Origin: Aquimarina sp. MAR_2010_214
Lineage (GTDB): Bacteria > Bacteroidota > Bacteroidia > Flavobacteriales > Flavobacteriaceae
Assembly: GCF_002846555.1 (NCBI RefSeq)
Contig: NZ_PJMS01000001.1
Span: forward strand, 2,480,001-2,544,000
Reading direction: 5' to 3'
DNA length: 64,000 nucleotides
Below are positions 9,243 through 18,542 of this stretch, piece after piece. A program made the position numbers and the translations under genes. How positions within the stretch are numbered: the stretch's first letter is position 1; every line of letters starts with the position of its first letter. The notes below the pieces were generated by a model. That model was not told the origin of the DNA. It made no database searches and worked only from the letters and a program-made list of their open reading frames with translations.

Positions 9243-9878
9243 TTATGATTTTTTTGACAAATTTAAAGATTGTTTTTGAGTTTTGAAGAGGATGTGTTTG
9301 TGAGTTTTTAAATAACTGAAAACCAACACTCATAAGTTAAGAGTTTATGGGGCTTAAACTTTAATCAAAAAAAACATTTGTTAGGTCAAGAAAATCAAAA
9401 AGTAATATTCTATTTCCTTGATAAAGCGCTAACCAAAGCTTTACTCGGATTGATTTTATTGATGTTTTTAGAATGTCCCCCTTTTGTCCCCTTAATTTTT
9501 TTTTATCTTTTGTTTCTAAGTATTAAGTTCGAAATATGAAACTAGTTTCTTAGCATGTTAACCTTTTTTAGCTTAGTACAGACACAATACTATCTGTATT
9601 AAAAATAGCATACTAAACCGTATTTATACTTTTAGTAAACTTGTTAAATTCTCAAGAAAATTTCCCTTTTGTAGAAAGAAACTATCTTTTGTATAAATCA
9701 GGATTATACTATTTTGAAATTTTTGTAACGAAATTTTAATTTGTTTCCAGACAATGTCGTTAAGGTAAGGATTACAATTGTTGGTCTGAGCTTGTCCTTT
9801 ATAGCCTCTGTTTAATTACACTTTAACAAGTTTAGTATGACAAATAGATTCTTTTTGAACTTAACTTAGCGGCATTGA
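9243..9878. other. 636-bp stretch without an intact gene
   Basis: There is no open frame of useful length on either strand. The part next to udk (to about 9300) is its leader and shares a 24-bp identical block with the sequence upstream of the udk remnant. The rest is AT-rich with short C-runs (gtcccccttttgtcccc near 9475), and I recognise nothing in it. It is probably debris or spacer from the duplication event. Confidence 0.6.
9273..9296. repeat. 24-bp direct repeat, udk-leader copy
   Basis: The sequence tttttgagttttgaagaggatgtg recurs exactly at 10009-10032, upstream of the udk remnant. The following ~14 bp are also similar. The paired copies show that the duplication of udk included its 5' flank. 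Confidence 0.85.
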
Positions 9879-9998
9879 TTATACATATTTAAGTATAGAT
9901 TGTTTAATCTTTTCACTTTCTGGTAATTCATTTGTAACTAGATTAACAACAGTAATTTTACCACAACCTTTTTTATTGGCGATTCCGATAATTAGCAT
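9879..9998 (-). pseudogene. Truncated, decayed copy of the udk 5' end
   Basis: The frame starts with MLIIGIANKKGCGKITVVNLVTNELPESE, which aligns with the first ~29 residues of the intact uridine kinase (MLIIGIAGGTGCGKTTVVNQIVNELPENE). It then loses similarity and stops after 39 codons. The Walker A motif is damaged: GGTGCGKT has become NKKGCGKI, losing the Thr/Ser that follows the Lys. The sequence upstream also matches the intact gene's leader. There is no nucleotide-binding or kinase domain left, so this is a remnant of a partial duplication, not a working gene. An upstream in-frame extension to 10073 has no homology. Confidence 0.85.
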
Positions 9999-10008
9999 TT
10001 CTGATTTT

Positions 10009-10032
10009 TTTTTGAGTTTTGAAGAGGATGTG
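10009..10032. repeat. 24-bp direct repeat, second copy
   Basis: This copy is identical to 9273-9296 and sits just upstream of the udk remnant's start codon. Relative to the intact gene, about 20 bp between the start codon and the repeat are missing here. Confidence 0.85.
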
Positions 10033-10094
10033 ATGATGAGTTCTTGATATTGGTTCAATAATGTATATGTCAAATAATAAAAAATGACGTTTTG

Positions 10095-12014
10095 TTATTG
10101 GATAAGCATAATTTTTATGGATTTGGATCTTCCTTTTACTATAACTTCAATAAAGGGTTGACTATGTTCTGGAATGGGATCTAAATTTTTATGAACCTCT
10201 TCGGTTATAATTAATTGAGTTTTATATTCTTTATTTAACTGTTCTACTCGACTTGCAATGATAACGGGGTTTCCTGTTACAGAATATTGTTTTCTAGATT
10301 CATTCCCTACATTGCCTGTAACTACATCACCTGCATGAAGTCCAATACCAATTTTAGTTTCTTGTATGTGTTTAGAATCATTTTGTTTTTTTATTTCTAC
10401 AAGAATTTCTTTTGCTGCTAAAAATGCATTCTGACAATCATTTCCGTGGGATACAGGAGCTCCAAATGTTGCCATAAAGCCATCGCCCAAAAGTTGATTA
10501 ATAGTGCCATTGTATTTTTGAATGATATCAATCATAAACCCAAATACATTGTTTTGATAGTTAATTAACTCTTCTGGGTTAAGTTTTTCTGCAATAGATG
10601 TAAAATCTCTAATATCCAGAAACATGATACAAACAAAACGATTTTCTCCAAGACTATTAGAATCATTTGTTAATAATTCTGTAGCGACATCAATAGATAA
10701 TTGTTGTTTCAACAATTTAATAATTCTCTGCTCTGCGTCTACTAATTTACTTTTGGTTTTATTGAGATCGTTATGAACGATTGTTAATTTTTTATGCTCT
10801 CGCTTTTTTGAAATATAAAAATATAGTGTCACTAATGTGCTAATCAAGATTAGTAGGGTGATTATTATAGAAGTGTTGCGTAGTTGAATCTGTCTCTCTT
10901 TTTCCTTATTTATAACTTTTACATTAAGATCGGCAACTGTTTTTTGTTGTTTTAGGAGAAAAATCTCTTTTGTTTTTTGTTCATTTTCGAATACTGTTTT
11001 TAAACTATCTTCCTCCATCTTTTGAGAAAGTTCCTGGTATAGTTTGTAATAAGCCAGAGATTGTTCAAAGTTTTCTTCTTTGGTGTAACCAATTAAAATG
11101 TCCTTAATTTCCTGTTGTTTGACTCGTAATGATTCTTGTGGGTTTTTTACCTGTACTGTTTTAGTGTCTAATAATGGATGTAAGGAATTGTCTATTTCTG
11201 GGGTTATATCATCATAGGTAGATTCTGTATCAATCTCAGAAATCGCTTCTTTCAGGAATTGTTGTGCTTTTACATGTTGATCTAAGCTATCAAGTAAAAT
11301 CGCAATTTTTAATTGTAATTCATTAATTTTCTTAGTTTTACCTTCATTTTTTAATAGGTTAACGGCATTTTTGTAATTCGTAATAGCACCTAAAAAATTC
11401 CCGTTTTTTTCTTTTTGTTTTCCAAATTCAATTTCTGCCTCAATTTTAATTTCTGCTACAGTTTCATTAATTGTCTGGCCTATCTTTAGATTACTTAAAG
11501 TTTTTGAAAAAAAAGTTTCTTTAACTTCTCCAGCATCAATTAAGGCTTGAATTTTCTTTAAGTAAATTTCAGCTTCATCAAAATAGACTTGATGATTAAT
11601 TTTTTCTGATATTGATTTCGCGTTAGCTAGATGTTTTTGAGATTCGAAATATTTTTTACGATCATAATATAATTTCCCTAATTGGAGATAAGCTTGTATC
11701 TGATGATTACGCTCACTAGGATCAACAGTATTGGATTTAATAAAAATATTATCACTTAAAATACGTGCTCTCCTAGCATACTTTAGCGCTTTACTTGATC
11801 CTTGTGTGTAATAATATAAGGTTAACTTATTTAGGGCCTTTAATTTGTCAAGACCATAAAGGTTTTTGTATTCAGCTTCTGTTTGCTCAATCGAAAATTC
11901 TTGCGCTTTGATGTGTTGAGGAAAGAAAGCGGATAAAAGAAATACCAGAATTATAGTAGCATAAGCTAAGTTTAATTTAGAGGATAGTGTTCTTGAAATT
12001 TTTATCTTATCCAT
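10095..12014 (-). CDS. TPR-containing membrane class III nucleotidyl cyclase
   Basis: The 639-residue protein has a signal-anchor or signal peptide (~14-38, ending IKAQEF), an extracytoplasmic helical region of TPR-like repeats (~45-340), a coiled coil, one transmembrane helix (~382-401), a second coiled coil (~405-440) and a C-terminal adenylate/guanylate cyclase domain (~458-600). The two metal-binding Asp are present (Asp467 in FLDIRDFTS, Asp511 in LGDGFMATFGAP) and so is the Arg in IIASR. Positions that normally bind the base or ribose differ: Gln507 where tmAC has Lys, and Ile585 where VNxASR has Asn. It probably makes a cyclic nucleotide in response to an envelope signal, but the product is uncertain. 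It appears monocistronic, after the anmK gene. Confidence 0.85.
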   Translation of the reverse strand: MDKIKISRTLSSKLNLAYATIILVFLLSAFFPQHIKAQEFSIEQTEAEYKNLYGLDKLKALNKLTLYYYTQGSSKALKYARRARILSDNIFIKSNTVDPSERNHQIQAYLQLGKLYYDRKKYFESQKHLANAKSISEKINHQVYFDEAEIYLKKIQALIDAGEVKETFFSKTLSNLKIGQTINETVAEIKIEAEIEFGKQKEKNGNFLGAITNYKNAVNLLKNEGKTKKINELQLKIAILLDSLDQHVKAQQFLKEAISEIDTESTYDDITPEIDNSLHPLLDTKTVQVKNPQESLRVKQQEIKDILIGYTKEENFEQSLAYYKLYQELSQKMEEDSLKTVFENEQKTKEIFLLKQQKTVADLNVKVINKEKERQIQLRNTSIIITLLILISTLVTLYFYISKKREHKKLTIVHNDLNKTKSKLVDAEQRIIKLLKQQLSIDVATELLTNDSNSLGENRFVCIMFLDIRDFTSIAEKLNPEELINYQNNVFGFMIDIIQKYNGTINQLLGDGFMATFGAPVSHGNDCQNAFLAAKEILVEIKKQNDSKHIQETKIGIGLHAGDVVTGNVGNESRKQYSVTGNPVIIASRVEQLNKEYKTQLIITEEVHKNLDPIPEHSQPFIEVIVKGRSKSIKIMLIQ

Positions 12015-12060
12015 TAAAAACGACTAATACTTGCTTTTTTTGTTTCAAAAGTAGTGAAAA

Positions 12061-13146
12061 TTAGTATGGTTTGTAGATAACTCCAGAGGAAGAATCTTTT
12101 CTAGCTCCGGTAACAGATTGTAAGCAATTTATCTCATTTCTATCTCTTAAAACTCCCATAAATGCAAAGATCAATGCTTCTTTAAAATCAATAATCTCTT
12201 CTGAAGGAATTATCACTGTTGCAAAACCATCTAATTTTTGTTGTAATAGTTCGATAAGAAAATCATTTTTTGCACCACCACCGGTTACCAGTACAGAACT
12301 GTCTTTGTGTTTGGTTTTTTTGATAGCATTAGCTATTTGAGTAGTAATATGGTGGACAGCGGTATGTAAAAGGTTTTCTGCAGAATCCTGAGTATGATTT
12401 ATAATAGGAATCATTTTTTCGACGAACCATTCATATCCTAAAGATTTTGGAAAGGGAAGTGTATAATATGATAGGTCATTTAAAGTATCTAGTAGGGTAG
12501 GGTTTAAGATACCGGTTTTAGCGATCTTTCCGCCTTTATCATAAGTCTTATCTATAGCCGAACAAATGAAATTAAGTAGCATATTGGCAGGCGAAATATC
12601 ATAAGCAATTCTTTTTCTTTCATTATTAAAAGAAATGTTACTAATTCCGCCCAAATTAAGGCAAAAATCATATTGGTCAAATAACAATTGATCACCTATA
12701 GGAACCAGAGGAGCTCCCTGACCACCAAGAGCAACATCATTGGTCCTAAAATCACAAATTACTTTTTGTTCACATGCATTAGCCAGATGTTGTCCAGATC
12801 CAATTTGATATGTTAATCCAATCTCAGGTTGATGAAAAACAGTGTGACCATGACTGGCTATAAAATCTACGTGAATTTTATTTTGACTCATAAACTTTTT
12901 CACTTGATTACCCAGCCAATTTCCATATTCATTATGAAAAGCCAATAAAGCTGTAGGTTCGAGGTGCACAGTGTTTTTTAATTGCTCTTTAAACCTAATG
13001 TCATAATCAATACTATCGGTATCAATAATAGAGAATATCCAGGTATCATTTTTCTTTTCAAATGAGCAACAAACAATATCCAATCCGTCTAGAGAAGTTC
13101 CAGACATTAAACCGATTACCGTGTATTGATTTTTAACCGAACTCAT
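12061..13146 (-). CDS. anmK: Anhydro-N-acetylmuramic acid kinase
   Basis: AnmK hydrolyses the 1,6-anhydro ring of anhMurNAc and phosphorylates it to MurNAc-6-P during cell-wall recycling. The 361 residues begin with the family motif IGLMSGTSLDGLD. They contain ASHGHTVFHQP, CDFRTNDVALGGQGAPLVPIGD, NLGGISNIS, DISPANMLLNF and VTGGGAKNDFLIELL, all in the expected order. It starts 6 bp after the GH3 gene, which follows the AmpG-like permease by 13 bp, so the three form a compact recycling operon. Confidence 0.96.
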   Translation of the reverse strand: MSSVKNQYTVIGLMSGTSLDGLDIVCCSFEKKNDTWIFSIIDTDSIDYDIRFKEQLKNTVHLEPTALLAFHNEYGNWLGNQVKKFMSQNKIHVDFIASHGHTVFHQPEIGLTYQIGSGQHLANACEQKVICDFRTNDVALGGQGAPLVPIGDQLLFDQYDFCLNLGGISNISFNNERKRIAYDISPANMLLNFICSAIDKTYDKGGKIAKTGILNPTLLDTLNDLSYYTLPFPKSLGYEWFVEKMIPIINHTQDSAENLLHTAVHHITTQIANAIKKTKHKDSSVLVTGGGAKNDFLIELLQQKLDGFATVIIPSEEIIDFKEALIFAFMGVLRDRNEINCLQSVTGARKDSSSGVIYKPY

Positions 13147-13152
13147 ATCTTT

Positions 13153-14715
13153 TTATATTGAAAGTTGTACAGGAGATACACCAATGGCTTTATGTTGTCT
13201 AAGAAAGTGTTTGGCCGCAGTCTCCTGAAAAGTTTTAAAATCTTGATATACAAGTGTTATGTTATTTATATTCTTAGTTTGTAGTACTCTCAAAGCATAT
13301 GGATTACCAAACAAATATAAAGTTATGTTTTTTACTTCACTCAGGCTTTCTATAGTTTGCAGTATCTCTGGATCTATGCCAAACTCATGCATTGGTTTTA
13401 TAGAAGGAGGAAACAATGCTATAAGAATATTATCACTAGAAAAAGTAGTAGAAGATGAGATGTCTTTCGCTGTATTAAACTGTTTATATCGCTTAATTTC
13501 TTCGAAAAAGGCACAATCTATACTATTTCCTATAGCTACCGCTTCAAAACCTTCGGTATTAAATTTTTCAAAACTTTCTTCATCTGACTTATAATGGGTA
13601 AGTGATGCTTTGGCAATGTTGCTATTTAAAGAAGTTGCTTTTTCAGAATCAAAAGTAGGATTCGAGATATTCTTTTTAAAAGCATCCTTTTTAAGTTTTT
13701 GAATTCTTGTAAAACTTTCTTCAATTTGCTCGTCAGTTGCATTTTTTTCTATGGTACGAATACCTTCTGCTACATGTTCTGCAAAACATAGAATATCGTT
13801 ACCTGCATCAAATGCTTTCCACTCTAATATTCCTTTTTCGGGATATAATTTAGAAACACTATGCATATTAAGGGCGTCAGAAATAACAACACCTTCGAAA
13901 CCCAATTCATTTCTTAAAACCCCTTTAATAATATCTTTTGATAAAGTAGCTGATATATCTTTTCCGTTGGTTAAAGAAGGTACAGCCAGATGCCCGATCA
14001 AAATACTATCAATTCCCGATGCTATTGCTTTTATAAATGGATACAATTCTTCATCATATAATTCTTGTCGAGTTTTGGAGATTACAGGAAGTCCGAGGTG
14101 CGAATCTACAGCGGTATCCCCATGTCCTGGGAAATGCTTAAAACAGCCTAAAACCCCTGAAGCTTTAAGTCCTTTATAAAATGCTAATGATTTAAGCGTA
14201 ACCTGTTCTTTTTTCTCACCAAATGAACGATAACCGATTACAGGATTATTAGGGTTGACATTAATATCGGCAACAGGAGCCAAATTAAGATGAATTCCTA
14301 TACTTTTAAGATCATTTCCTATGTATTCTCCTATTTCAGTAATCAAATTTGATTGATCGTCGGGTATTGCTCCTAATGTTATGGCATAAGGATATTGCGG
14401 AGTATTCTCAACCCGCATAGCCAATCCCCATTCTGCATCAATACTAATTAGTAGTGGAGTGGGAGCTATATTTTGATAATGTTTTATGAGCTCTTCAAGT
14501 CGCTTAGCACTGTCTTCATTTCGAATCACTTTTTTCTTGCCTTCAAAGTTGGTAGCAGCACTGGCTCTGCTATGAAAAAAGGTAAGGCCTCCTACTTTGT
14601 AATCTAGTATTAATTTTTCAACTTCTTTTATTTCTTGATCTGTATCATTAATAAATGCTGCAGGAAAGAAAAACTGACCAATTTTTTCGATTTTGGAAAG
14701 GTTGGATAAGTTCAT
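13153..14715 (-). CDS. nagZ: GH3 beta-N-acetylglucosaminidase, NagZ-like
   Basis: This family 3 glycoside hydrolase is expected to release GlcNAc from GlcNAc-anhMurNAc muropeptides. The NagZ signature KHFPGHGDTAVDSH lies at residues 193-206 and carries the mobile-loop His/Asp pair. The nucleophile Asp280 is in VVISDALNMHSVS. From the MNLSNLSKIEKIGQFFF start the protein has 520 residues and no signal peptide, so it is probably cytoplasmic like NagZ. It has a C-terminal alpha/beta extension beyond the classic ~340-residue enzyme. The longer frame to 14859 would run through the end of the permease gene and encodes no homologous residues. Position between ampG-like and anmK supports a recycling role over polysaccharide breakdown. 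Confidence 0.9.
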   Translation of the reverse strand: MNLSNLSKIEKIGQFFFPAAFINDTDQEIKEVEKLILDYKVGGLTFFHSRASAATNFEGKKKVIRNEDSAKRLEELIKHYQNIAPTPLLISIDAEWGLAMRVENTPQYPYAITLGAIPDDQSNLITEIGEYIGNDLKSIGIHLNLAPVADINVNPNNPVIGYRSFGEKKEQVTLKSLAFYKGLKASGVLGCFKHFPGHGDTAVDSHLGLPVISKTRQELYDEELYPFIKAIASGIDSILIGHLAVPSLTNGKDISATLSKDIIKGVLRNELGFEGVVISDALNMHSVSKLYPEKGILEWKAFDAGNDILCFAEHVAEGIRTIEKNATDEQIEESFTRIQKLKKDAFKKNISNPTFDSEKATSLNSNIAKASLTHYKSDEESFEKFNTEGFEAVAIGNSIDCAFFEEIKRYKQFNTAKDISSSTTFSSDNILIALFPPSIKPMHEFGIDPEILQTIESLSEVKNITLYLFGNPYALRVLQTKNINNITLVYQDFKTFQETAAKHFLRQHKAIGVSPVQLSI

Positions 14716-14728
14716 TATTCGAATTAAT

Positions 14729-16000
14729 TTAATTTTTGTCTTTCTTTCCGTAAGTGGCGGGGTATTGGATGTATTTCGTAAGGATAATGCCAGGAATTGC
14801 CGCAATGGCAACCCAAATAAAGAATCCGGTATACCCAAGAACCTCTTGGATGAAACCACTAATCATACCTGGTAACATCATGCCTAAAGCCATAAATCCG
14901 GTTGCTATTGCATAATGAGAAGTTTTAGAAACACCTTCTGCCACATAAATCAAAAACATAAGATAAGCAGCAAACCCAAATCCATATCCGAATTGTTCTA
15001 CAATAACAACTAACGTAACAGATACCACAGAAGATGATTCCCAGAAGCTTAATAAAACATACAATATATTGGGTAGATTTAAAGCTAAAATCATAGGAAG
15101 CATCCACTTTTTTAATCCATATACCGAAATAGCAATACCCCCCAGAATCCCTCCTATGGTTAAGGCTATAATTCCGAATGTACCATAAATAGTACCTACT
15201 TCGGTAGTGGATAATGCTAATCCACCAGCTTCTTTCTGATCTAATAAAAAGGGAGAAGCCATTTTTACCAATTGGGATTCTCCTAATCTGTAAAGAAGGA
15301 TAAAAGCGAGAACAATACCTATTTGTTTTTTTTGAAAGAAGGTCTTAAAAACATCTAAGAAACGTATTGGATTATCTTTAGAATCCTCGGTTTCATTTTC
15401 TACTTTTGGAGTTGTAAAAAGATTGATTACTGTTAATAGAATCATGAAGACGGCAGTGATAATCATGGTATAAGACCATGCTTTTTGATTATTACCGTAA
15501 TATCCCTCTAGAAAACCAGCAAGTACTACAATTAATCCTTGTCCTGTTACCATAGCCAAGCGATAAAAAGTACTACGTACTCCTAAAAAAAAGGATTGTT
15601 TTTTTTGCGAAAGACTAATAAGATAGTATCCATCAGATGCAATATCGTTTGTGGCCGATGCAAATGCGGCTATCCAGAAACAAGAAAGACTAAGGACAAA
15701 GAAATTATTGGTAGGGATCGTTAAGCCTACTCCCAAAAATGCAATAGCAATAAGGAGTTGCATACCTAAAAACCAATTACGCTTAGTGCTTTTAATATCT
15801 ACAAATGGGCTCCATAGTGGTTTTATAACCCAAGGAAGGTAGAGCCAACTGGTATACAATCCAATATCAGCATTACTAATTCCTAGTTTTTTATACATGA
15901 TTACAGAAAACGTGATAATAATCACATAAGGTAATCCTTCTGTAAAATATAATGAAGGCACCCACGCCCAGGCATTTTTGTCTTTATTAGATTCTGTCAT
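14729..16000 (-). CDS. ampG: AmpG-like muropeptide permease (MFS)
   Basis: This major facilitator protein of 423 residues has about 12 hydrophobic helices. The N-terminus WAWVPSLYFTEGLPYVIIITFSVIMYKKLGIS, WVIKPLWSPFVD and FWIAAFASATNDIASDGYYL match the AmpG family, which imports GlcNAc-anhMurNAc peptides across the inner membrane. It is the first gene of the ampG-nagZ-anmK series, whose products act in order: import, removal of GlcNAc, phosphorylation of anhMurNAc. Substrate is inferred from family plus context. Confidence 0.9.
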   Translation of the reverse strand: MTESNKDKNAWAWVPSLYFTEGLPYVIIITFSVIMYKKLGISNADIGLYTSWLYLPWVIKPLWSPFVDIKSTKRNWFLGMQLLIAIAFLGVGLTIPTNNFFVLSLSCFWIAAFASATNDIASDGYYLISLSQKKQSFFLGVRSTFYRLAMVTGQGLIVVLAGFLEGYYGNNQKAWSYTMIITAVFMILLTVINLFTTPKVENETEDSKDNPIRFLDVFKTFFQKKQIGIVLAFILLYRLGESQLVKMASPFLLDQKEAGGLALSTTEVGTIYGTFGIIALTIGGILGGIAISVYGLKKWMLPMILALNLPNILYVLLSFWESSSVVSVTLVVIVEQFGYGFGFAAYLMFLIYVAEGVSKTSHYAIATGFMALGMMLPGMISGFIQEVLGYTGFFIWVAIAAIPGIILTKYIQYPATYGKKDKN

Positions 16001-16052
16001 GAATTGTTATTAAGGAAAGAAAGATACTTATAAATTATTAGTAATACCTGAT

Positions 16053-16790
16053 TTATATTTTATCGATATAATCTAATTCTAGTTTATCCAAATCTATCTC
16101 TGGGAGCGACTTTTTATAAAAGAAATCAATGATTTGATCCACAAGATACGAATTGATTTTGTCCATTTTTTTTTCTTCAAGCATAGTGAAGACATTCATT
16201 GCTTCAGCCTTTTTAAACTCTTTAATTAGATTATCTGGTTTTTTAACTGCATCCATGCCGTTATACTTTTCCATTTTTTTCTTCATCCATCTATGGCTAA
16301 CTAGTTTTATATGACTATCATGAACATCTTTCTTCAGGAGATCTATCCGTTCGATATTATTTTTTGCTTCTTTCTGTGTACGATTTAGTTGTATTTTAGC
16401 TTTGGTAAATTGTCTTTCGAATTTAAAATCAAGACGACGCATATCATGTTTTAAGTGTTGGATCACTTCATAAAGTGCATTATCATATATAGTCAAGAAA
16501 TCTTCATATGCATACAATGCATCAAGAAATACAATTGCACCCTTTCTATACAACCTAGGTATTGGTTGATCTTTTACTCTTTTGAATAAACCAGCAAGTT
16601 CTACTTGTTTTTCTTCAGGGATGTTTGTAAACCATGAATTATTCTTTAACGCTCTTAACTTTGTGGTGATCTCAAATCTGGTACCCTTATAAAGTTCTGA
16701 TTTATAACTAAATCTATATGTATTGGGATTTTCTTGGGCATCACCATAGTATATAATTAGAAATACAGAAATGAATGCTAAGAATTTCAT
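16053..16790 (-). CDS. Secreted protein of unknown function
   Basis: I do not recognise a family. The 245-residue product has a short signal peptide (MKFLAFISVFLIIYYGDAQ). The mature part is highly charged and mostly alpha-helical, with a probable coiled coil (~115-165, HDMRRLDFKFERQFTKAKIQ onward) and no Cys. It ends DLDKLELDYIDKI. It lies between the ampG-like permease (53 bp downstream of this gene's stop) and the cytochrome c gene. Co-transcription with ampG is possible but not evident. Confidence 0.75.
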   Translation of the reverse strand: MKFLAFISVFLIIYYGDAQENPNTYRFSYKSELYKGTRFEITTKLRALKNNSWFTNIPEEKQVELAGLFKRVKDQPIPRLYRKGAIVFLDALYAYEDFLTIYDNALYEVIQHLKHDMRRLDFKFERQFTKAKIQLNRTQKEAKNNIERIDLLKKDVHDSHIKLVSHRWMKKKMEKYNGMDAVKKPDNLIKEFKKAEAMNVFTMLEEKKMDKINSYLVDQIIDFFYKKSLPEIDLDKLELDYIDKI

Positions 16791-16904
16791 ATGTCAGGTT
16801 TGGTTGGTTATTTATACTAACGTGATACATAGCTCGATTGTTATAGCATGTTCAATGAACTCTTAAATTTTATTTATTTTGGGATTACAAGTTATTAAAA
16901 ATTA

Positions 16905-17366
16905 TTATTTTTTAATTCCAGCAACTTCATCTATAGTTACCATTTTTTTCTGGGTATTACTCCAGCTATTCATAATGTAATTCATTACATCAGCAATTTC
17001 TTCGTCTTCAAGACCTAATGATGTCATGGTATTATTATAGGTTTTTCCATTAACTTTTATAGGGCCATTTAACCCATATTTAATAGAATAGATACTTTCT
17101 TTTCGTTTATTAACTAACCAATCTGATCCTGCTAAAGGTGGATAAACATTAGGAGATCCTTTTCCGTCAGGAAGATGACATTGCATACAAAAATCAGTAT
17201 ACACTTCTTTTCCGCGAGCTATACTTTCTAATAATTTTGCGTCTTGAATTTTTGATACAGGAAGAACATATTCAATATCTGATTTTTCTTGTTGTGCAAC
17301 AATTGAAATACTTATGATCAATATGGTAATTTCTAATATAAAGAAACGTTTTAAATATTTTTTCAT
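16905..17366 (-). CDS. Exported mono-heme cytochrome c
   Basis: The 153-residue protein has an N-terminal membrane segment or signal sequence (~8-25). It has one heme-attachment motif C60-M-Q-C-H64 in DFCMQCHLPDGKGSPNVYPPLAGSDWL, and a likely axial Met at about residue 114 (NNTMTSLG), followed by the class I closing helix EEIADVMNYIMNSW. It begins 19 bp after the PQQ-type dehydrogenase gene. It probably accepts electrons from that enzyme in the periplasm and passes them to the respiratory chain. Confidence 0.9.
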   Translation of the reverse strand: MKKYLKRFFILEITILIISISIVAQQEKSDIEYVLPVSKIQDAKLLESIARGKEVYTDFCMQCHLPDGKGSPNVYPPLAGSDWLVNKRKESIYSIKYGLNGPIKVNGKTYNNTMTSLGLEDEEIADVMNYIMNSWSNTQKKMVTIDEVAGIKK

Positions 17367-17385
17367 GCGTTTACATGTTTCTAAT

Positions 17386-18501
17386 TTAATTAGGAATTAT
17401 TTTTAGAATACCTTTATTTTCTACTGCTACATAGATAAAACCGTCAGGCCCTTGTCTTACATTGCGAATACGCCCCACACCATCTAATAATTTTTTTCGC
17501 TCTGTAACTTTATTATTGGTTAATTCTAAGAGTTCTAGATATTGAAATTTCAAAGAACCTACTAATAGGTTGTTTTTCCATCGGGGGTAGATATCACTTG
17601 TAATAAAATCCATTCCGCTAGGAGCGATAGAAGGAACCCAATAGTATAACGGCTGTTTCATTCCTTCTTTTTTAGTGATATCTGTAATAGATGTACCGCT
17701 ATAATTAATACCATAAGTAATTACTGGCCAACCATAATTTGTACCTTTTATGATTGGATTAATTTCATCACCACCTCTTGGGCCGTGTTCATGAACCCAG
17801 ATTGTGCCATTGGGATGTATTGCCATTCCTTGCGGATTGCGATGACCATAAGAAAAGATCGCTTTTTTTGCTCCATTTTTGGTAACAAAAGGGTTATCTT
17901 TAGGAATAGTGCCATCATCATTAAGGCGGTATATTTTTCCTCCATCCCGGGTAATATCTTGAGGGTTTACATCTCTATTACCACGATCTCCAATAGAAAA
18001 GTAGAGATATCCTTCGTTATCAAATTCTATTCGCGATCCAAAATGATGCCCTTTTGTAGTATTGGGCGTTCCTTTATAGAGTTTTTCTATGCTAGTTAGT
18101 TGATTGTTTTTTAGTTTAGCTCTAATCAAAGCTGTATTACCTCCTTTTTCTGTGCCTTCTTTAGAAGAATATGTGATATATAACCATCCGTTTTCTTTAT
18201 AGTTAGGATGTAACTCTATATCCAATAGCCCGCCCTGGTTGCGATTATATACTTCTGGGACATTACCAACCGAGGTTTTATTACCATTCTTAAAATGGAT
18301 CAATTCTCCACTTTTTTCTGTAATGAGCATACTACCATCTGGCAACCAAGCCATTCCCCAAGGGATTTGCAAATCAGGAACAATAACTTCTGTTGTATAG
18401 TTTTTAGGATCATCTTCTAGGGTAATATCATTTTCTTTTTGTTGCTGTGCGCAAGCCGAAAATACAATGGTTAGAAAGATTAAAAATGACGAGAACTTCA
18501 T
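17386..18501 (-). CDS. PQQ-dependent aldose sugar dehydrogenase lipoprotein
   Basis: This is a soluble-glucose-dehydrogenase-type six-bladed beta-propeller that oxidises sugars at C1 with pyrroloquinoline quinone. The ATG giving MKFSSFLIFLTIVFSACAQQ provides a lipoprotein signal with its Cys in SAC. The upstream in-frame 10 codons are rejected for that reason. Family landmarks are IPWGMAWLPDGSMLITEKSG, GHHFGSRIEFDNEGYLYFSIGDRG, YGHRNPQGMAIHPNGTIWVHEHGPRGGDEIN and RIRNVRQGPDGFIYVAVE. The gene lies between a TonB receptor (41 bp upstream) and cytochrome c, a plausible oxidation chain. No PQQ biosynthesis gene is in the window. Confidence 0.92.
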   Translation of the reverse strand: MKFSSFLIFLTIVFSACAQQQKENDITLEDDPKNYTTEVIVPDLQIPWGMAWLPDGSMLITEKSGELIHFKNGNKTSVGNVPEVYNRNQGGLLDIELHPNYKENGWLYITYSSKEGTEKGGNTALIRAKLKNNQLTSIEKLYKGTPNTTKGHHFGSRIEFDNEGYLYFSIGDRGNRDVNPQDITRDGGKIYRLNDDGTIPKDNPFVTKNGAKKAIFSYGHRNPQGMAIHPNGTIWVHEHGPRGGDEINPIIKGTNYGWPVITYGINYSGTSITDITKKEGMKQPLYYWVPSIAPSGMDFITSDIYPRWKNNLLVGSLKFQYLELLELTNNKVTERKKLLDGVGRIRNVRQGPDGFIYVAVENKGILKIIPN

Positions 18502-18542
18502 AGATTTTTTGTTGATTTCTGAAAAATACAAAGAAATATTAG

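Noticed and set aside
9879..10073. 64-codon frame as a functional mini uridine kinase
   Set aside because: It contains only the damaged P-loop segment of Udk and ends after it; no kinase fold is possible.
13751..14179. 142-codon open frame on the plus strand
   Set aside because: It is antisense to the NagZ-like gene, whose motifs are clear; the frame is a shadow.
14716..14859. N-terminal extension of the GH3 frame
   Set aside because: It overlaps the end of the AmpG-like permease gene and encodes no homologous residues; the internal ATG 13 bp after the permease stop is a better start.
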